Notes: a model not told the origin generated them from the sequence alone. Counted from the stretch's first letter, positions 13,830-22,338 are shown. The stretch is DNA of 23,215 nucleotides from Phycisphaerales bacterium UBA7812 (GCA_002480345.1 DLBY01000072.1:1-23215), one strand, 5' to 3'. Numbers and translations are program-made.

Positions 13830-16800
13830 TCACGCCTCACCCTTCGCGTACCGCAGCGCCCGACGCAGCGGAAGTTGCCGCCCCTCGTTCTCCAGCACGG
13901 CGCGCCGGTCCGCCGGCACCGCCTCACTCGCCGATCGCTCGAATCTTTCGCACACCACGGTCTCCGCGGGGCGCCGGGGAACCGCCAGCCGCTCCCGTCC
14001 CTTGCCCGACGCCGCGAACAGACGCAACGCCTTCTCATGATCGCCCCTGATCGAAGCGACACACGCGTACAGATCGAGCAGCCAGGGCACCCCGGTCATC
14101 GCGTCCACCGAGAGCCGAAGCCCCGAGGCGAGCCCGAGCCTGCGCGCCGCCTCACCCGCATCCCCCCGGCTGATCGCCAGCCGCGCGAAGGCCGTGTGCA
14201 CCTCCGCGACCTGCAGCCCACCGCCCGCGCTGCGCAGCGTCTGCTCCGCGTCGCGGAGCAACGAATCGGCACGCTCCAATTCCCCCATCTCGAGCGCGCA
14301 CAACCCCAGCCCACACAGCGAGGCGCTGGTCAGCGCGCGGTCGCCCATCGTGCGACGGATCTGCAGGCTCTCCTCGAAATAGTCGTGCGCCCGCGACGGG
14401 ATGCCGTCTCCAAGGCACGCAGCCCCGAGACACGCCAGCAGGCCCGCGATCGTCCGCTCGTCTCCGTTGTGCCGCGCAAGGTCGAGCCCGGCGCGGCCGT
14501 ACGCCACCGCGTGCACCAGGTCGCCCGTCGCGGTCGCGATCGCGCCGATCCCCTCGCGCACCCGCGCCCACGCCGCGGTGGGTTCCCCGCCCTCGCTCGC
14601 CTTGTCGAGCCGGACCAGCAGCCGACGCCCCTCCGCGACACGCCCGCACGCGAGCCAGAATCGCCAGGCGCCCGCGCCGATCAAACGCCCGCGCTCCACC
14701 CGCTCGGGGGTCAGTTTCTCAAACATGAACTCGAGCGCCCCGCGCAGGTTGCCCTGCTCCTGGTCCAGCCGCGCGAACCAGTCCGCCTGGTCGGGTCCCA
14801 CCAGCTGCGGCTCCGCCTTCGCCATAAAGCGTGCGCACCACGCGAGCATCGCGTCCTGCACGCCCTCCGGATCACGCTCCCGCGCGAGCGATTCGAGCCC
14901 ATACTGCCGGATCGACTCGAGCAACCGATACCGGGTCTCGCCCGCGACACCGCGACCGGGCGATTCGTCGACCACGACCATCGACTTATCCACGAGTTGC
15001 TCGAGGAGATCGAGCACCTCCCACGCCTCGACCGCGGGCCCATCGCCCCCTCCTTCAGTCGCCAGCACCGCCTCGGCCGCCTCGAGCGTCGCCCCGCTCC
15101 GGAACACGCACAGCCGCTGCAACACCGTGCGCTCCGCGAGATCGAGCTGCTCGAAGCTCCACTCGATCGCCGCGAGCAGCGTCTGCCTCCGCGGATCCCC
15201 CGTTCGCGAACGGAGGAGCCGGAACCGGTCGTGCAGACGATCCGCGATCTGAGCAGGCGTAAGCAGCTTCATCCGCGCCGCCGCCAGCTCGATCGCCAGC
15301 GGCGCTCCGTCGAGCTCCCGGCAGATCCGCACGACATCCGACGCGTTCCCCGTCTCCAGCGAAAAGCCAGGCCGGACCGCCCGTGCGCGTTCCACGAACA
15401 GACGGACACTCTCGACCGATCCGAGCCGACCGATATCGTCCTCGTCATCACGACCCGGGAGCGCGAGCACCCCGACACGGAAGACATGCTCCCCAACCAC
15501 GCCCAGCGGCTCGCGCGTCGTCACCAGGACCCGCACGCCGGGGCAAACCCGCAGCAGTCGCTGCACGAAGCCCGAGACATCCGCGCCAAGATGCTCGCAG
15601 TTGTCCAAAACAAGCAGGAGATCACGCTCCGCCAGCGCCTCCGCGAGAATTTCCTCAGCAGGCCGCCCCGCCGCCTCCGGGATGCCGAACACCCCCACGA
15701 CCTCGCCCGCGAGCAGCGTCGGGTCATCCACCGGCGCAACATCGAGGAACCACGCGCCGTCCCGGTACGCGTCCTCGCACGCCCGCGCCGATTCGATCGC
15801 GAGCCGGCTCTTGCCGCACCCCCCGGGCCCGGTCAGCGTCACCAGCCGCGCCGCGCCGAGCAGGCCCCGGATCCCCGCGAGGTCTGTCTCACGCCCGACG
15901 AAGCTCGAAAGGTTCGCCGGAAGCCGCGTCGCGATCGTCGACCCGAAAGTCCCCAGCAACCCCGCGGTCCCCGAATGCGAGCGTGACCCCTCCCCGTGCC
16001 CGCGCTCGAACGGCGCCCCCGCGAGGAACCGCCTCGGGTCCGGCCGGCTGCGCTCACCGAGCAACGCCTCGAGATCGATCCGCGCATCCCCGATGTCCCG
16101 AAGACGCTTCTTCGCGTCCTTCTCCAGGCACCGCGCGATCAGATCGCGGACGCGCTGCGGCACGCGATCGGGGATCCGATCCCAGGGCGGATCGCGCTCC
16201 AGGATCGCGACGATCGCGTCCATCGGGGTCTCGCCCCGGAACGCACGCTTCCCCGACAGGCACTCGAACAGCACCGCGCCGAACGCCCAGATATCCGCCC
16301 GCTTGTCCACGGGCTTGCCCCGCGCCTGCTCGGGGCTCATGTACCCCGCCGTGCCCATGATGCGACCCTCCGCCGTCGGCGCCATCGACAGCGTCTCGTC
16401 GTTGTCGCCCAGCAGCGAGCGCATCTCCTGCTCGGGCTTCGCAAGCCCGAAGTCCAGCACCTTCACCGTCCCGTCCTCGCGCACGCGCACATTCGCGGGC
16501 TTCAGGTCCCGATGCACGATCCCCAACTCGTGCGCCCCCTCGAGCCCAGCGGCAATCTGCACCCCGATCGCATACGCCTCCTCGGGCTCGAGCCGACCGG
16601 CGCGCCGGATGTGCTCTCCGAGATGGTGCCCGGGCACGAACTCCATGACCAGCAGCTTCCGACCGAGGTCCTCCTCAAGCCCGAAGACCACCGCGATGTT
16701 GGGGTTGTTGATCGACGCGAGTGTGCGCGCCTCCCGCTCGAACCGTGCCATCCGCTCGGGGTGCTCGCCGAGCTCCTCGCCGAGGCTCTTGATCGCGACC

Positions 16801-16907
16801 AGGCGATCCAGCCGCGGGTCACGCGCGAGGTACACCACGCCCATGCCGCCGCGCCCGAGCTCGCGCTCGATCAGGTACCCCCCCAGTTTCGTCGGCACTT
16901 CATCCAC
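13830..16907 (-). CDS. Ser/Thr protein kinase fused to a STAND (NB-ARC-type) ATPase and TPR-like repeats
   Basis: About 1025 residues. Kinase domain, residues 10-285: Gly loop GRGGMGVVY (18-26), Lys40 in VAIK, catalytic HRDLKPANV (132-140), DFG (152-154) and GTAGYMSPEQ (185-194), all intact. STAND module, about 330-620: FVGRE, Walker A GPGGCGKS (360-367), Walker B LLLVLDNCEHL (430-440), TTREPLG and GAPLAIELAAAR. The rest, about 640-1025, is helical and Ala/Leu-rich with TPR-like repeats, the usual sensor end of such switches. In this family ATP-driven opening of the STAND module normally releases an N-terminal effector; here the effector would be the kinase. No membrane segment is seen, so it should be cytoplasmic. 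Start: GTG 16907 just before the kinase fold; the frame is open to 17051 but that part looks non-coding. It runs into coaD with a 4-base overlap or 2-base gap and diverges from another kinase. Confidence 0.88.
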   Translation of the reverse strand: MDEVPTKLGGYLIERELGRGGMGVVYLARDPRLDRLVAIKSLGEELGEHPERMARFEREARTLASINNPNIAVVFGLEEDLGRKLLVMEFVPGHHLGEHIRRAGRLEPEEAYAIGVQIAAGLEGAHELGIVHRDLKPANVRVREDGTVKVLDFGLAKPEQEMRSLLGDNDETLSMAPTAEGRIMGTAGYMSPEQARGKPVDKRADIWAFGAVLFECLSGKRAFRGETPMDAIVAILERDPPWDRIPDRVPQRVRDLIARCLEKDAKKRLRDIGDARIDLEALLGERSRPDPRRFLAGAPFERGHGEGSRSHSGTAGLLGTFGSTIATRLPANLSSFVGRETDLAGIRGLLGAARLVTLTGPGGCGKSRLAIESARACEDAYRDGAWFLDVAPVDDPTLLAGEVVGVFGIPEAAGRPAEEILAEALAERDLLLVLDNCEHLGADVSGFVQRLLRVCPGVRVLVTTREPLGVVGEHVFRVGVLALPGRDDEDDIGRLGSVESVRLFVERARAVRPGFSLETGNASDVVRICRELDGAPLAIELAAARMKLLTPAQIADRLHDRFRLLRSRTGDPRRQTLLAAIEWSFEQLDLAERTVLQRLCVFRSGATLEAAEAVLATEGGGDGPAVEAWEVLDLLEQLVDKSMVVVDESPGRGVAGETRYRLLESIRQYGLESLARERDPEGVQDAMLAWCARFMAKAEPQLVGPDQADWFARLDQEQGNLRGALEFMFEKLTPERVERGRLIGAGAWRFWLACGRVAEGRRLLVRLDKASEGGEPTAAWARVREGIGAIATATGDLVHAVAYGRAGLDLARHNGDERTIAGLLACLGAACLGDGIPSRAHDYFEESLQIRRTMGDRALTSASLCGLGLCALEMGELERADSLLRDAEQTLRSAGGGLQVAEVHTAFARLAISRGDAGEAARRLGLASGLRLSVDAMTGVPWLLDLYACVASIRGDHEKALRLFAASGKGRERLAVPRRPAETVVCERFERSASEAVPADRRAVLENEGRQLPLRRALRYAKGEA

Positions 16908-17069
16908 GCCGGCCCATCCGCGATTCGGGGCTCCCCAGCCGAGAAACGACCCGCTCGAAATCAAGCACTTCCCACGACGCACGCGCCAAACCGAGAACCG
17001 GCGAAGCAACGCGCGCACCGCCCTCCCGGTAGCATAGCGAAAGCCCGACACAGACCCACGAGCCGAACC
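16908..17069. promoter_or_regulatory. Divergent promoter region between the two kinase genes
   Basis: 162 bp separate the two GTG starts. Promoters for both directions must lie here or inside the 5' ends, but I find no convincing -35/-10 pair on either strand; TATGCT on the minus strand near 17031-17036 is a possible lone -10 sequence. No large palindrome is evident. Confidence 0.35.
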
Positions 17070-19928
17070 GTGTCATCGCCCACACCAGATCCAGACCAGA
17101 CCGCGGACCTCACCGCCGGCGCGACGAGCCGCCCGCCGTCGCACACCCCGCCTGACGACTCAGGCTCAGCCCCGACGCGCCCCGCCAGAACCAAAGAAGG
17201 TCCACGATTCTCCCCGGGTGACCTGATCGGGAACCGATACCGCGTCGTCGCGTTCCTGGGCCGGGGTGGGATGGGCGAGGTCTACCGCGCCGACGATCTC
17301 GAACTCGCCCAGTCCGTCGCGATCAAGATGCTCCCCGCCCGCATCGCCGCCGACCCCGCGCTCGCCGAACGCGTCCGCACCGAGGTCCGCATGGCCCGCG
17401 GCATCACCCACCGCAATGTCTGCCGGATCCATGACATCGCCCGTCTTCCCACCGATGAAGGCGGCGAACTCTTCATCTCGATGGAGTATGTCGACGGGGA
17501 AGACCTCGCCACACTCCTGCGCCGGATCGGCAAGCTGCCCCAGGACAAGGCGATCGATGTCGCCCGACAACTCTGCGCAGCCCTCGCCGCCGCCCACGAC
17601 CAGGGCGTGATCCACCGGGACCTGAAGCCCGCCAACATCATGCTCGACGGCCGGGGCAATGTCCGCCTCACCGATTTCGGCATCGCCGCAATCGACGACG
17701 AACTCGACCAGAGCGACGCCTCCAGCGGAACACCCGCCTACATGTCCCCCGAGCAATTCGCGGGAAAGAGCGTCAGCAAAAGATCGGACATCTATTCGCT
17801 CGGCCTCGTGATCTTCGAACTCCTCACCGGACGCGCCGCGTGGAAAGCGGGCTCGCTCGCCGAACTCCGAACGCTCCGGGATACAACAGGCTCCCCCGTT
17901 GCCCTCACATCGCTCAGCGGGTTCAACATCGACCCCGCACTCGCAGCGGTCGTCGAGCGCTGCACCGAGACCGATCCCGACGACCGACCCGCCTCCGCAC
18001 TCGCCGTCGCCGCCGCGCTCCCGGGCGGAGACCCCCTCGCCGCCGCGATCGCCGCGGGCGAGACCCCCAGCCCCGAACTCATCGCCGCCTCGGGCGGCCG
18101 CGGCGCCCTCCGCCCCGCCGTCGCCGCCGCCTGCACCGCCGCCGCCCTCGTCTGCACCGCGATGACCCTGTTCCTCTCCGGGAGCACTTCCCTGCTCGCC
18201 CGAGCCGGCACACCACCGCCCCCCGCCGTGCTCCGGGACGACGCCCTCGAGGCCCTCGCACAACTCGGCTACACCGACACCCTCGACCACCCGGTCCGCC
18301 ACGGCTGGAGCCTCTCGCCCTATTCCCTCAACCGCGTCTCCAGCGCCGTCCGAACCGGCAACGCGGACTGGACAGCGTTCGCCGAGAGCTTCAACGCCCC
18401 CATCCGCTTCTGGCTCCGCTCCGAACCGGGCGGCTTCGAGCCGCGCACGCCCGACAACAAGGTCTGGTCCGACTTCCCGGCACGCGACGCCGCGGGCTCG
18501 ACGATCATCCAACTCGATCAGAACCGCCGCCTGCGCTACTTCGCACGCATGCCCGACGATTTCGACAACGAGCCCGACACCACCGAGCCCGATTGGTCCG
18601 TCGCGTTCGCGCTCGCAGGTCTGGAGATCGACGACTTCGAACCGGTCGAGGCGCTCAATCACCCCGGGACGGATCCCGCCATCCGCCGCGCCTGGAAGGG
18701 CCCCGCACCCGATGACGGCATCGCCGACAGCCCCATCGAGGTCACCGTCTACGCCGGCGCCCGAGACGGGCGCATCTCCGACATCGAGTTCAGCGTCGCC
18801 AACGCGGATCCCGCCCCAAGCAACCCCGACACCGAGCAACCACCCGCCCAGGCCTCCCGCGACCAAACCGAGAAGGGCCCCGTCGCGTCCCCCGAGCAGC
18901 CCCACGCACCGACCCAGCAGAGCCCGGCACCGCCGCCGCCCCAAGCCTCGCGCCTCGCACGCTCGTTGCAGTCCGCCGCCCAGTGGCTCCTCGTCGGAAC
19001 GATCACCATCATCGCGGGCCTGCTCGCCTACCGGAACATCCGCCTCCGACGCGCCGACACCCGCCGTGCGATCCGCCTCGGGGTCGTCATCTTCGCCCTC
19101 ACCGCGATCGACGCGATGCTCGGCGCCGATGTCGCCCCGTTCTCCCTCGAACGCCTCATCGGGCCCTATCCCATCTACACATCCGGGGTCGGCTTCGCCT
19201 TCATGGCAGCCGCCTGCTACATCGCCGCCGAGCCCCTCGCCCGTTCCCGATGGCCAGGCTCCCTCGTCTCCTGGACCCGCCTCTTCTCAGGTCAACTGCG
19301 AGACCCGATGGTGGGCCGCGATCTCCTCATCGGCATCACCGTCGGAACGATCGTCGCCGCCATCGCCGCGTGCACGCCCTTCATCGCCGAAGCACTCGGC
19401 AAGCCCGCCTCCCCCCCGAGCACCAACGGCCTGATCCAGATCCTCGAAGGCCCGAGACAAGTCGTCGCCATCGCCGCAGGACAGATCGCCTCCGCACTCA
19501 TCAACGCCGCCGCCGTCGCGCTGGTCATCCTCCTGACCATGCTCGTCCTGAGCATCATCAAAATCCGCCAGCACTGGCCCGCGATCGCGATCGTGACCCT
19601 GCTCATCATCTCCCAGCAACTCACACAGACGCAGGTCACCCCCGTCGATCGGATCATGGCCGTCATCGGCAACCTCGCCGTGCTCTTCCTCATCGGCCGC
19701 GTGGGCCTGCTCGCAACCGCCGCCGCCCTCCTCACCCTGAGCCTCACGGGCTACAGCGCCACCGGCATGCCACTGGGCCCCTGGTGGTCCTCCGCCGCCG
19801 TCGTCCCGCTCCTCGTGCTCGCCCTGATCACCGCCTTCGCATACCGGAACGCGACCGCGGGGGGATCCCTGTTCGCCCCGCGACAACACGCCGATCGCCA
19901 CGACGCCGCGAGAGAATCCCTCGGATAG
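17070..19928 (+). CDS. Membrane Ser/Thr protein kinase with extracytoplasmic domain and polytopic C-terminus
   Basis: About 952 residues. A Pro/Thr-rich leader (1-48) is followed by a complete kinase domain: GRGGMGEVY (64-72), Lys86 in VAIK, HRDLKPANIML (182-192), DFG (202-204), SGTPAYMSPEQ (219-229). A first membrane helix lies at about 349-371, then a region of roughly 260 residues likely outside the cytoplasm, ending in a Pro/Gln/Ala-rich linker, then about ten hydrophobic segments from about 635 to the end. The central region (GYTDTLDHP, WTAFAESFNAPIRFWLRS, WSVAFALAGLEIDDFEPVE) recalls a domain I remember from acidobacterial kinases of the same layout. Probable role: sensing at the membrane and phosphorylating cytoplasmic targets; the ligand is unknown. 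The start is GTG 17070; there is no ATG before the Gly loop. Confidence 0.85.
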   Translation: MSSPTPDPDQTADLTAGATSRPPSHTPPDDSGSAPTRPARTKEGPRFSPGDLIGNRYRVVAFLGRGGMGEVYRADDLELAQSVAIKMLPARIAADPALAERVRTEVRMARGITHRNVCRIHDIARLPTDEGGELFISMEYVDGEDLATLLRRIGKLPQDKAIDVARQLCAALAAAHDQGVIHRDLKPANIMLDGRGNVRLTDFGIAAIDDELDQSDASSGTPAYMSPEQFAGKSVSKRSDIYSLGLVIFELLTGRAAWKAGSLAELRTLRDTTGSPVALTSLSGFNIDPALAAVVERCTETDPDDRPASALAVAAALPGGDPLAAAIAAGETPSPELIAASGGRGALRPAVAAACTAAALVCTAMTLFLSGSTSLLARAGTPPPPAVLRDDALEALAQLGYTDTLDHPVRHGWSLSPYSLNRVSSAVRTGNADWTAFAESFNAPIRFWLRSEPGGFEPRTPDNKVWSDFPARDAAGSTIIQLDQNRRLRYFARMPDDFDNEPDTTEPDWSVAFALAGLEIDDFEPVEALNHPGTDPAIRRAWKGPAPDDGIADSPIEVTVYAGARDGRISDIEFSVANADPAPSNPDTEQPPAQASRDQTEKGPVASPEQPHAPTQQSPAPPPPQASRLARSLQSAAQWLLVGTITIIAGLLAYRNIRLRRADTRRAIRLGVVIFALTAIDAMLGADVAPFSLERLIGPYPIYTSGVGFAFMAAACYIAAEPLARSRWPGSLVSWTRLFSGQLRDPMVGRDLLIGITVGTIVAAIAACTPFIAEALGKPASPPSTNGLIQILEGPRQVVAIAAGQIASALINAAAVALVILLTMLVLSIIKIRQHWPAIAIVTLLIISQQLTQTQVTPVDRIMAVIGNLAVLFLIGRVGLLATAAALLTLSLTGYSATGMPLGPWWSSAAVVPLLVLALITAFAYRNATAGGSLFAPRQHADRHDAARESLG

Positions 19929-19957
19929 GCCGCACGGCCATCGCGACGAGCCACCCC

Positions 19958-21124
19958 TCACGGGGTCGCCCGCACCCGCGCATCCAGTTCCTCCAGCGTG
20001 AACCGCACGCTCAGGATCCAGGGCACCTCACCCTCCGCCCAGTACCCGTAGGTCGTCGCGACGATCGTCCCATCCCCGAGCACCTCCACGCCCGGATACG
20101 CGCAGTCCCACCGGTGGCGGTTGTCCTCGAGCCGCACGCGGTACGCCCCCTCCCGACCCGCCACGATGTCCTCCCATGTCCCGACCCAGCCGACCCAGTC
20201 TCCCTGCGTCGCCGTTTCGTGCGCCGTGTCGCGGAAACTGATGAACAGCCGCCCGTCCGGCGCATACACCGCCGCGTGACGGTCGCCCGTGAGCGCCCCA
20301 GACAACTCACGCGGCTCGCTCCATGTCCGCCCCGCGTCATCGCTGAACACCACGAACGAGTTCCGCCTCCGTGCGTTCTCCCGCAGCAGCAACGCCCAGG
20401 TCTTCCCGTCAGGGGAAACGACCAGACCGGGCTCGCACAGGTCCACATCCTCCCGGTGCACGACCGCCCGGGGCGAACTCCAGCTCCGCCCGCCGTCCGC
20501 GCTCTCGATCTGGTACACGACGAACCCCGCGGGCCATCCCGCCGCGTTCGCCGCCTCGCGCCCACCCTCTTCGATGAACCGCCCGTCGTCGTGGAACCAG
20601 GCCACGATCGACCCATCGGCACGCTGCGCCAGCGACGCGACCGCGACGATCCCCCCGTACGCCCCGATCGCCTCCAGCTCGCTCCAGGTCTCGCCCCCAT
20701 CCTCCGAGCTCGCGATCCGGATCGGGTACAGCCCACTGAACAGCAGCAGCCGCTCGCCCCGGTATTCCGGGTCTCGCACGCGCCGATCCCGCACGCGATA
20801 AATCGTGGGCGTCTCCTTGCTCGTCGCCCAACTCGCGGGCGTCGGGAGACGCTCGCTCCAGGTCCGCCCGCCGTCCTCGCTCCGCTTCATCACAATCGGA
20901 CCCCGCCCGTGCCCTTTCGGATACACGCACAGCATCGTCCGCCCGTCCTCCAGCAACACCGTCGTCGGGTGCCCGAGATACTGCCCCGCCTCCCGGTCCA
21001 CCACCACCTGCCGCGATACCTCACCCGCGAGATCCACCCACGGGATCGTGTACCCGACAGGAACCCCCGCCCGGCACGAAACCGCGAATACCAAGCCCAG
21101 CACCCACGCAAGCCTCGTAAACAT
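19958..21124 (-). CDS. Exported sialidase-fold (BNR/Asp-box) protein
   Basis: A 388-residue protein with an N-terminal hydrophobic export signal (residues 3-20, WVLGLVFAVSCRAG); AVSC could act as a weak lipobox, otherwise cleavage follows near residue 19. Four Asp boxes of the S-x-D-x-G-x-T/S-W type are visible: SEDGGRTW (82-89), SEDGGETW (140-147), SADGGRSW (208-215) and SDDAGRTW (261-268), spaced as in a six-bladed beta-propeller. Sequences with the phrase GHPTTVLLEDGRT and YPKGHGRGPI are, from memory, common in Planctomycetes and Bacteroidetes and called sialidase family proteins. The N-terminal FRIP-type arginine motif of true GH33 sialidases is not evident: GHPT stands where R-x-P would be expected. 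So glycan binding or hydrolysis outside the cytoplasm is likely, sialic acid cleavage uncertain. It converges with the membrane kinase gene, 29 bp away. Confidence 0.82.
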   Translation of the reverse strand: MFTRLAWVLGLVFAVSCRAGVPVGYTIPWVDLAGEVSRQVVVDREAGQYLGHPTTVLLEDGRTMLCVYPKGHGRGPIVMKRSEDGGRTWSERLPTPASWATSKETPTIYRVRDRRVRDPEYRGERLLLFSGLYPIRIASSEDGGETWSELEAIGAYGGIVAVASLAQRADGSIVAWFHDDGRFIEEGGREAANAAGWPAGFVVYQIESADGGRSWSSPRAVVHREDVDLCEPGLVVSPDGKTWALLLRENARRRNSFVVFSDDAGRTWSEPRELSGALTGDRHAAVYAPDGRLFISFRDTAHETATQGDWVGWVGTWEDIVAGREGAYRVRLEDNRHRWDCAYPGVEVLGDGTIVATTYGYWAEGEVPWILSVRFTLEELDARVRATP

Positions 21125-21194
21125 CAGCCCCCCGATCTCATCCTACCGACCCGAATGACAGAGACTCCCCACGCTACCACACACAGCGCGCACG

Positions 21195-21225
21195 AAAAAG
21201 GCGGACGGGCTCACACCCGTCCGCC
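21195..21225 (-). terminator. Strong intrinsic terminator of the Tyr/Asp-rich protein gene
   Basis: Perfect 10-bp stem GGCGGACGGG (21200-21209) and CCCGTCCGCC (21216-21225) with a six-base loop, followed directly on the minus strand by TTTTT (21199-21195). It starts about 30 bp after the stop at 21256 and separates that gene from the sialidase-fold gene. Confidence 0.9.
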
Positions 21226-21255
21226 AGATCTTGAAATCAACGCATTACGCCGGAA

Positions 21256-22242
21256 TCAGTTCCGACTCGACATCCGCTTCGGCTTCTTCGACGACGAAGC
21301 GTTCCAGAGCTGCTCGCCGTTCACGCTCAGCCTGTCCGCATCGACGATCTTCTTGCCGTCAACAGACATGCGCTTGCCGTGGATCGTGACCCGATCGCCG
21401 GTATCAAGAACGCCGCGCTCGACCTTCGTGCCGAGATCCACGACGCACGACCGACCGTCATCCATCGTCAGCTTGAGCAGAAGGTGCCCGTCCATCTTCT
21501 CGGGACGGTTGCCCCAGCGAACGCGCTCAATCTTCGAGAGCTCGCCGCGGATGCGGCTCGACTCCTTCAACTTCGCGTCACGCGACGCCTGTCGATCGCT
21601 CATCGAATCGGTCCCGGCCTGCTCAGCCCGGTCGCCGCGCGAGCGATCCTTGTCGCTGCGGCGCTCCTTCTGGGCCATCTCACGATCCCGGTCCACCGGA
21701 ACGGTGTAAAGGTAATAGGTCCAGTCGAGCTCGTACCCACGCTCGCGGTCATAGAACGCGTCGTAGTACCCGTCGATGTATCCGTCCTTGTAGTTCGACG
21801 CCAGATCGGTGCCGATCACATCGATGTCGTACCCGTACTCGTCGTCGTCCGACGCGTCGATATAGCCGTCGTAATACCCGTCAGAGTAAAGCAGGCTCCC
21901 GGCGTCGTACCACCAAGTTGCGTCGTAGACATCGTCGCCGTAATACGCGAGCGTATCTGACTCGTATTCGCGGTAATCCGACGACTCCCATTCGTACTCG
22001 TTGTCGGTGTCAGCACCGCGGATCCCGTCGAAGTCATCATCGAACCAGTCCGTGGGGTCGTACCACTCCTCTTCGTGGGTGCCCTCCCCGGGCTCCCACT
22101 CCATGTGATCGCTCTGCGCCATCGCGCCGGGCGCGGCGACCAGACCCGCCACGCCGCCCGCGATCATCGCGAGCCCGAGCGCCCGCCCACGGGGCAGCCG
22201 ACACGAACGCTTGTTCCGACCAAAAGTGTTCCGGAAAAACAT
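21256..22242 (-). CDS. Secreted Tyr/Asp/Glu-rich protein with C-terminal OB-like domain
   Basis: I do not recognise a named family. 328 residues in four parts. A signal peptide (1-42): basic KRSCRLPRGR, a hydrophobic core, and AMA before the predicted cleavage at Gln43. Residues 47-180 are highly acidic and aromatic: by my count 23 Tyr and 36 Asp/Glu among residues 61-180, only one Lys, with recurring DGYYDGYID, DGYIDGYYD and EYGYD units. Residues 181-235 are a charged, Arg/Asp/Lys-rich linker. Residues 236-313 (DGHLLLKLTMDDGRS, VVDLG, DTGDRVTIHGKRMSVDGKKI, DADRLSVNG) look like a small beta-barrel of the BOF/DUF5666 kind. ATG 22242 is supported by TTGGAGGT six bases before it; ATG 22311 is rejected because it lies inside the promoter. 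It is monocistronic, with its own promoter and terminator, so probably well expressed. A role at the cell surface or in the matrix is inference. Confidence 0.8.
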   Translation of the reverse strand: MFFRNTFGRNKRSCRLPRGRALGLAMIAGGVAGLVAAPGAMAQSDHMEWEPGEGTHEEEWYDPTDWFDDDFDGIRGADTDNEYEWESSDYREYESDTLAYYGDDVYDATWWYDAGSLLYSDGYYDGYIDASDDDEYGYDIDVIGTDLASNYKDGYIDGYYDAFYDRERGYELDWTYYLYTVPVDRDREMAQKERRSDKDRSRGDRAEQAGTDSMSDRQASRDAKLKESSRIRGELSKIERVRWGNRPEKMDGHLLLKLTMDDGRSCVVDLGTKVERGVLDTGDRVTIHGKRMSVDGKKIVDADRLSVNGEQLWNASSSKKPKRMSSRN

Positions 22243-22267
22243 AAAACCTCCAAGGTTTGAAAGATTC

Positions 22268-22297
22268 AAAAAAGTACCGGGCGATATCGAAAGCCCG
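22268..22297 (-). other. Leader hairpin with T-run before the Tyr/Asp-rich gene
   Basis: In the presumed 5' leader the minus strand reads CGGGC (22297-22293), a ten-base loop, GCCCG (22282-22278), then TTTTTT (22273-22268). The five-pair stem plus six T, with four bases between, resembles a weak terminator and ends about 25 bases before the start codon. It could attenuate transcription or simply protect the mRNA 5' end. Confidence 0.35.
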
Positions 22298-22309
22298 TGA
22301 AGATAGTTC

Positions 22310-22338
22310 ATACTAGTTTTTAAATCACCCGAAGTCAA
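22310..22338 (-). promoter_or_regulatory. Near-consensus sigma-70-type promoter of the Tyr/Asp-rich gene
   Basis: On the minus strand TTGACT (22338-22333) and TAGTAT (22315-22310) are separated by exactly 17 bases, in a locally A/T-rich patch that stands out from the G/C-rich surroundings. Transcription would begin near 22303, leaving a leader of about 60 nt that contains the hairpin at 22268-22297 and a strong ribosome binding site. Confidence 0.75.

Noticed and set aside
12043..14040. 665-codon plus-strand open frame opposite aroA and coaD
   Set aside because: The minus strand encodes two well-matched enzymes here; the plus-strand translation is Arg/His/Pro-rich and has no recognisable domain.
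13875..15986. 703-codon plus-strand open frame opposite the STAND kinase
   Set aside because: Same pattern of Arg/Pro-rich antisense translation; the minus strand shows clear Walker motifs.
15996..17069. Upstream extension of the membrane kinase frame
   Set aside because: The frame is open for more than 1 kb but runs antisense through the first kinase gene and has no domain; GTG 17070 is a sensible start just after it.
19953..19966. Hairpin ACCCC-TCAC-GGGGT at the convergent ends of the membrane kinase and sialidase-fold genes
   Set aside because: It overlaps the end of the sialidase-fold coding sequence and has no T-run on either strand; too weak to call a terminator.
719..21124. A sialic acid use pathway linking the SSS symporter, PfkB kinase and sialidase-fold protein
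   Set aside because: The genes are up to 20 kb apart on different strands, no NanA, NanE or NanK-like gene is present, and the sialidase-fold protein lacks a clear FRIP motif.
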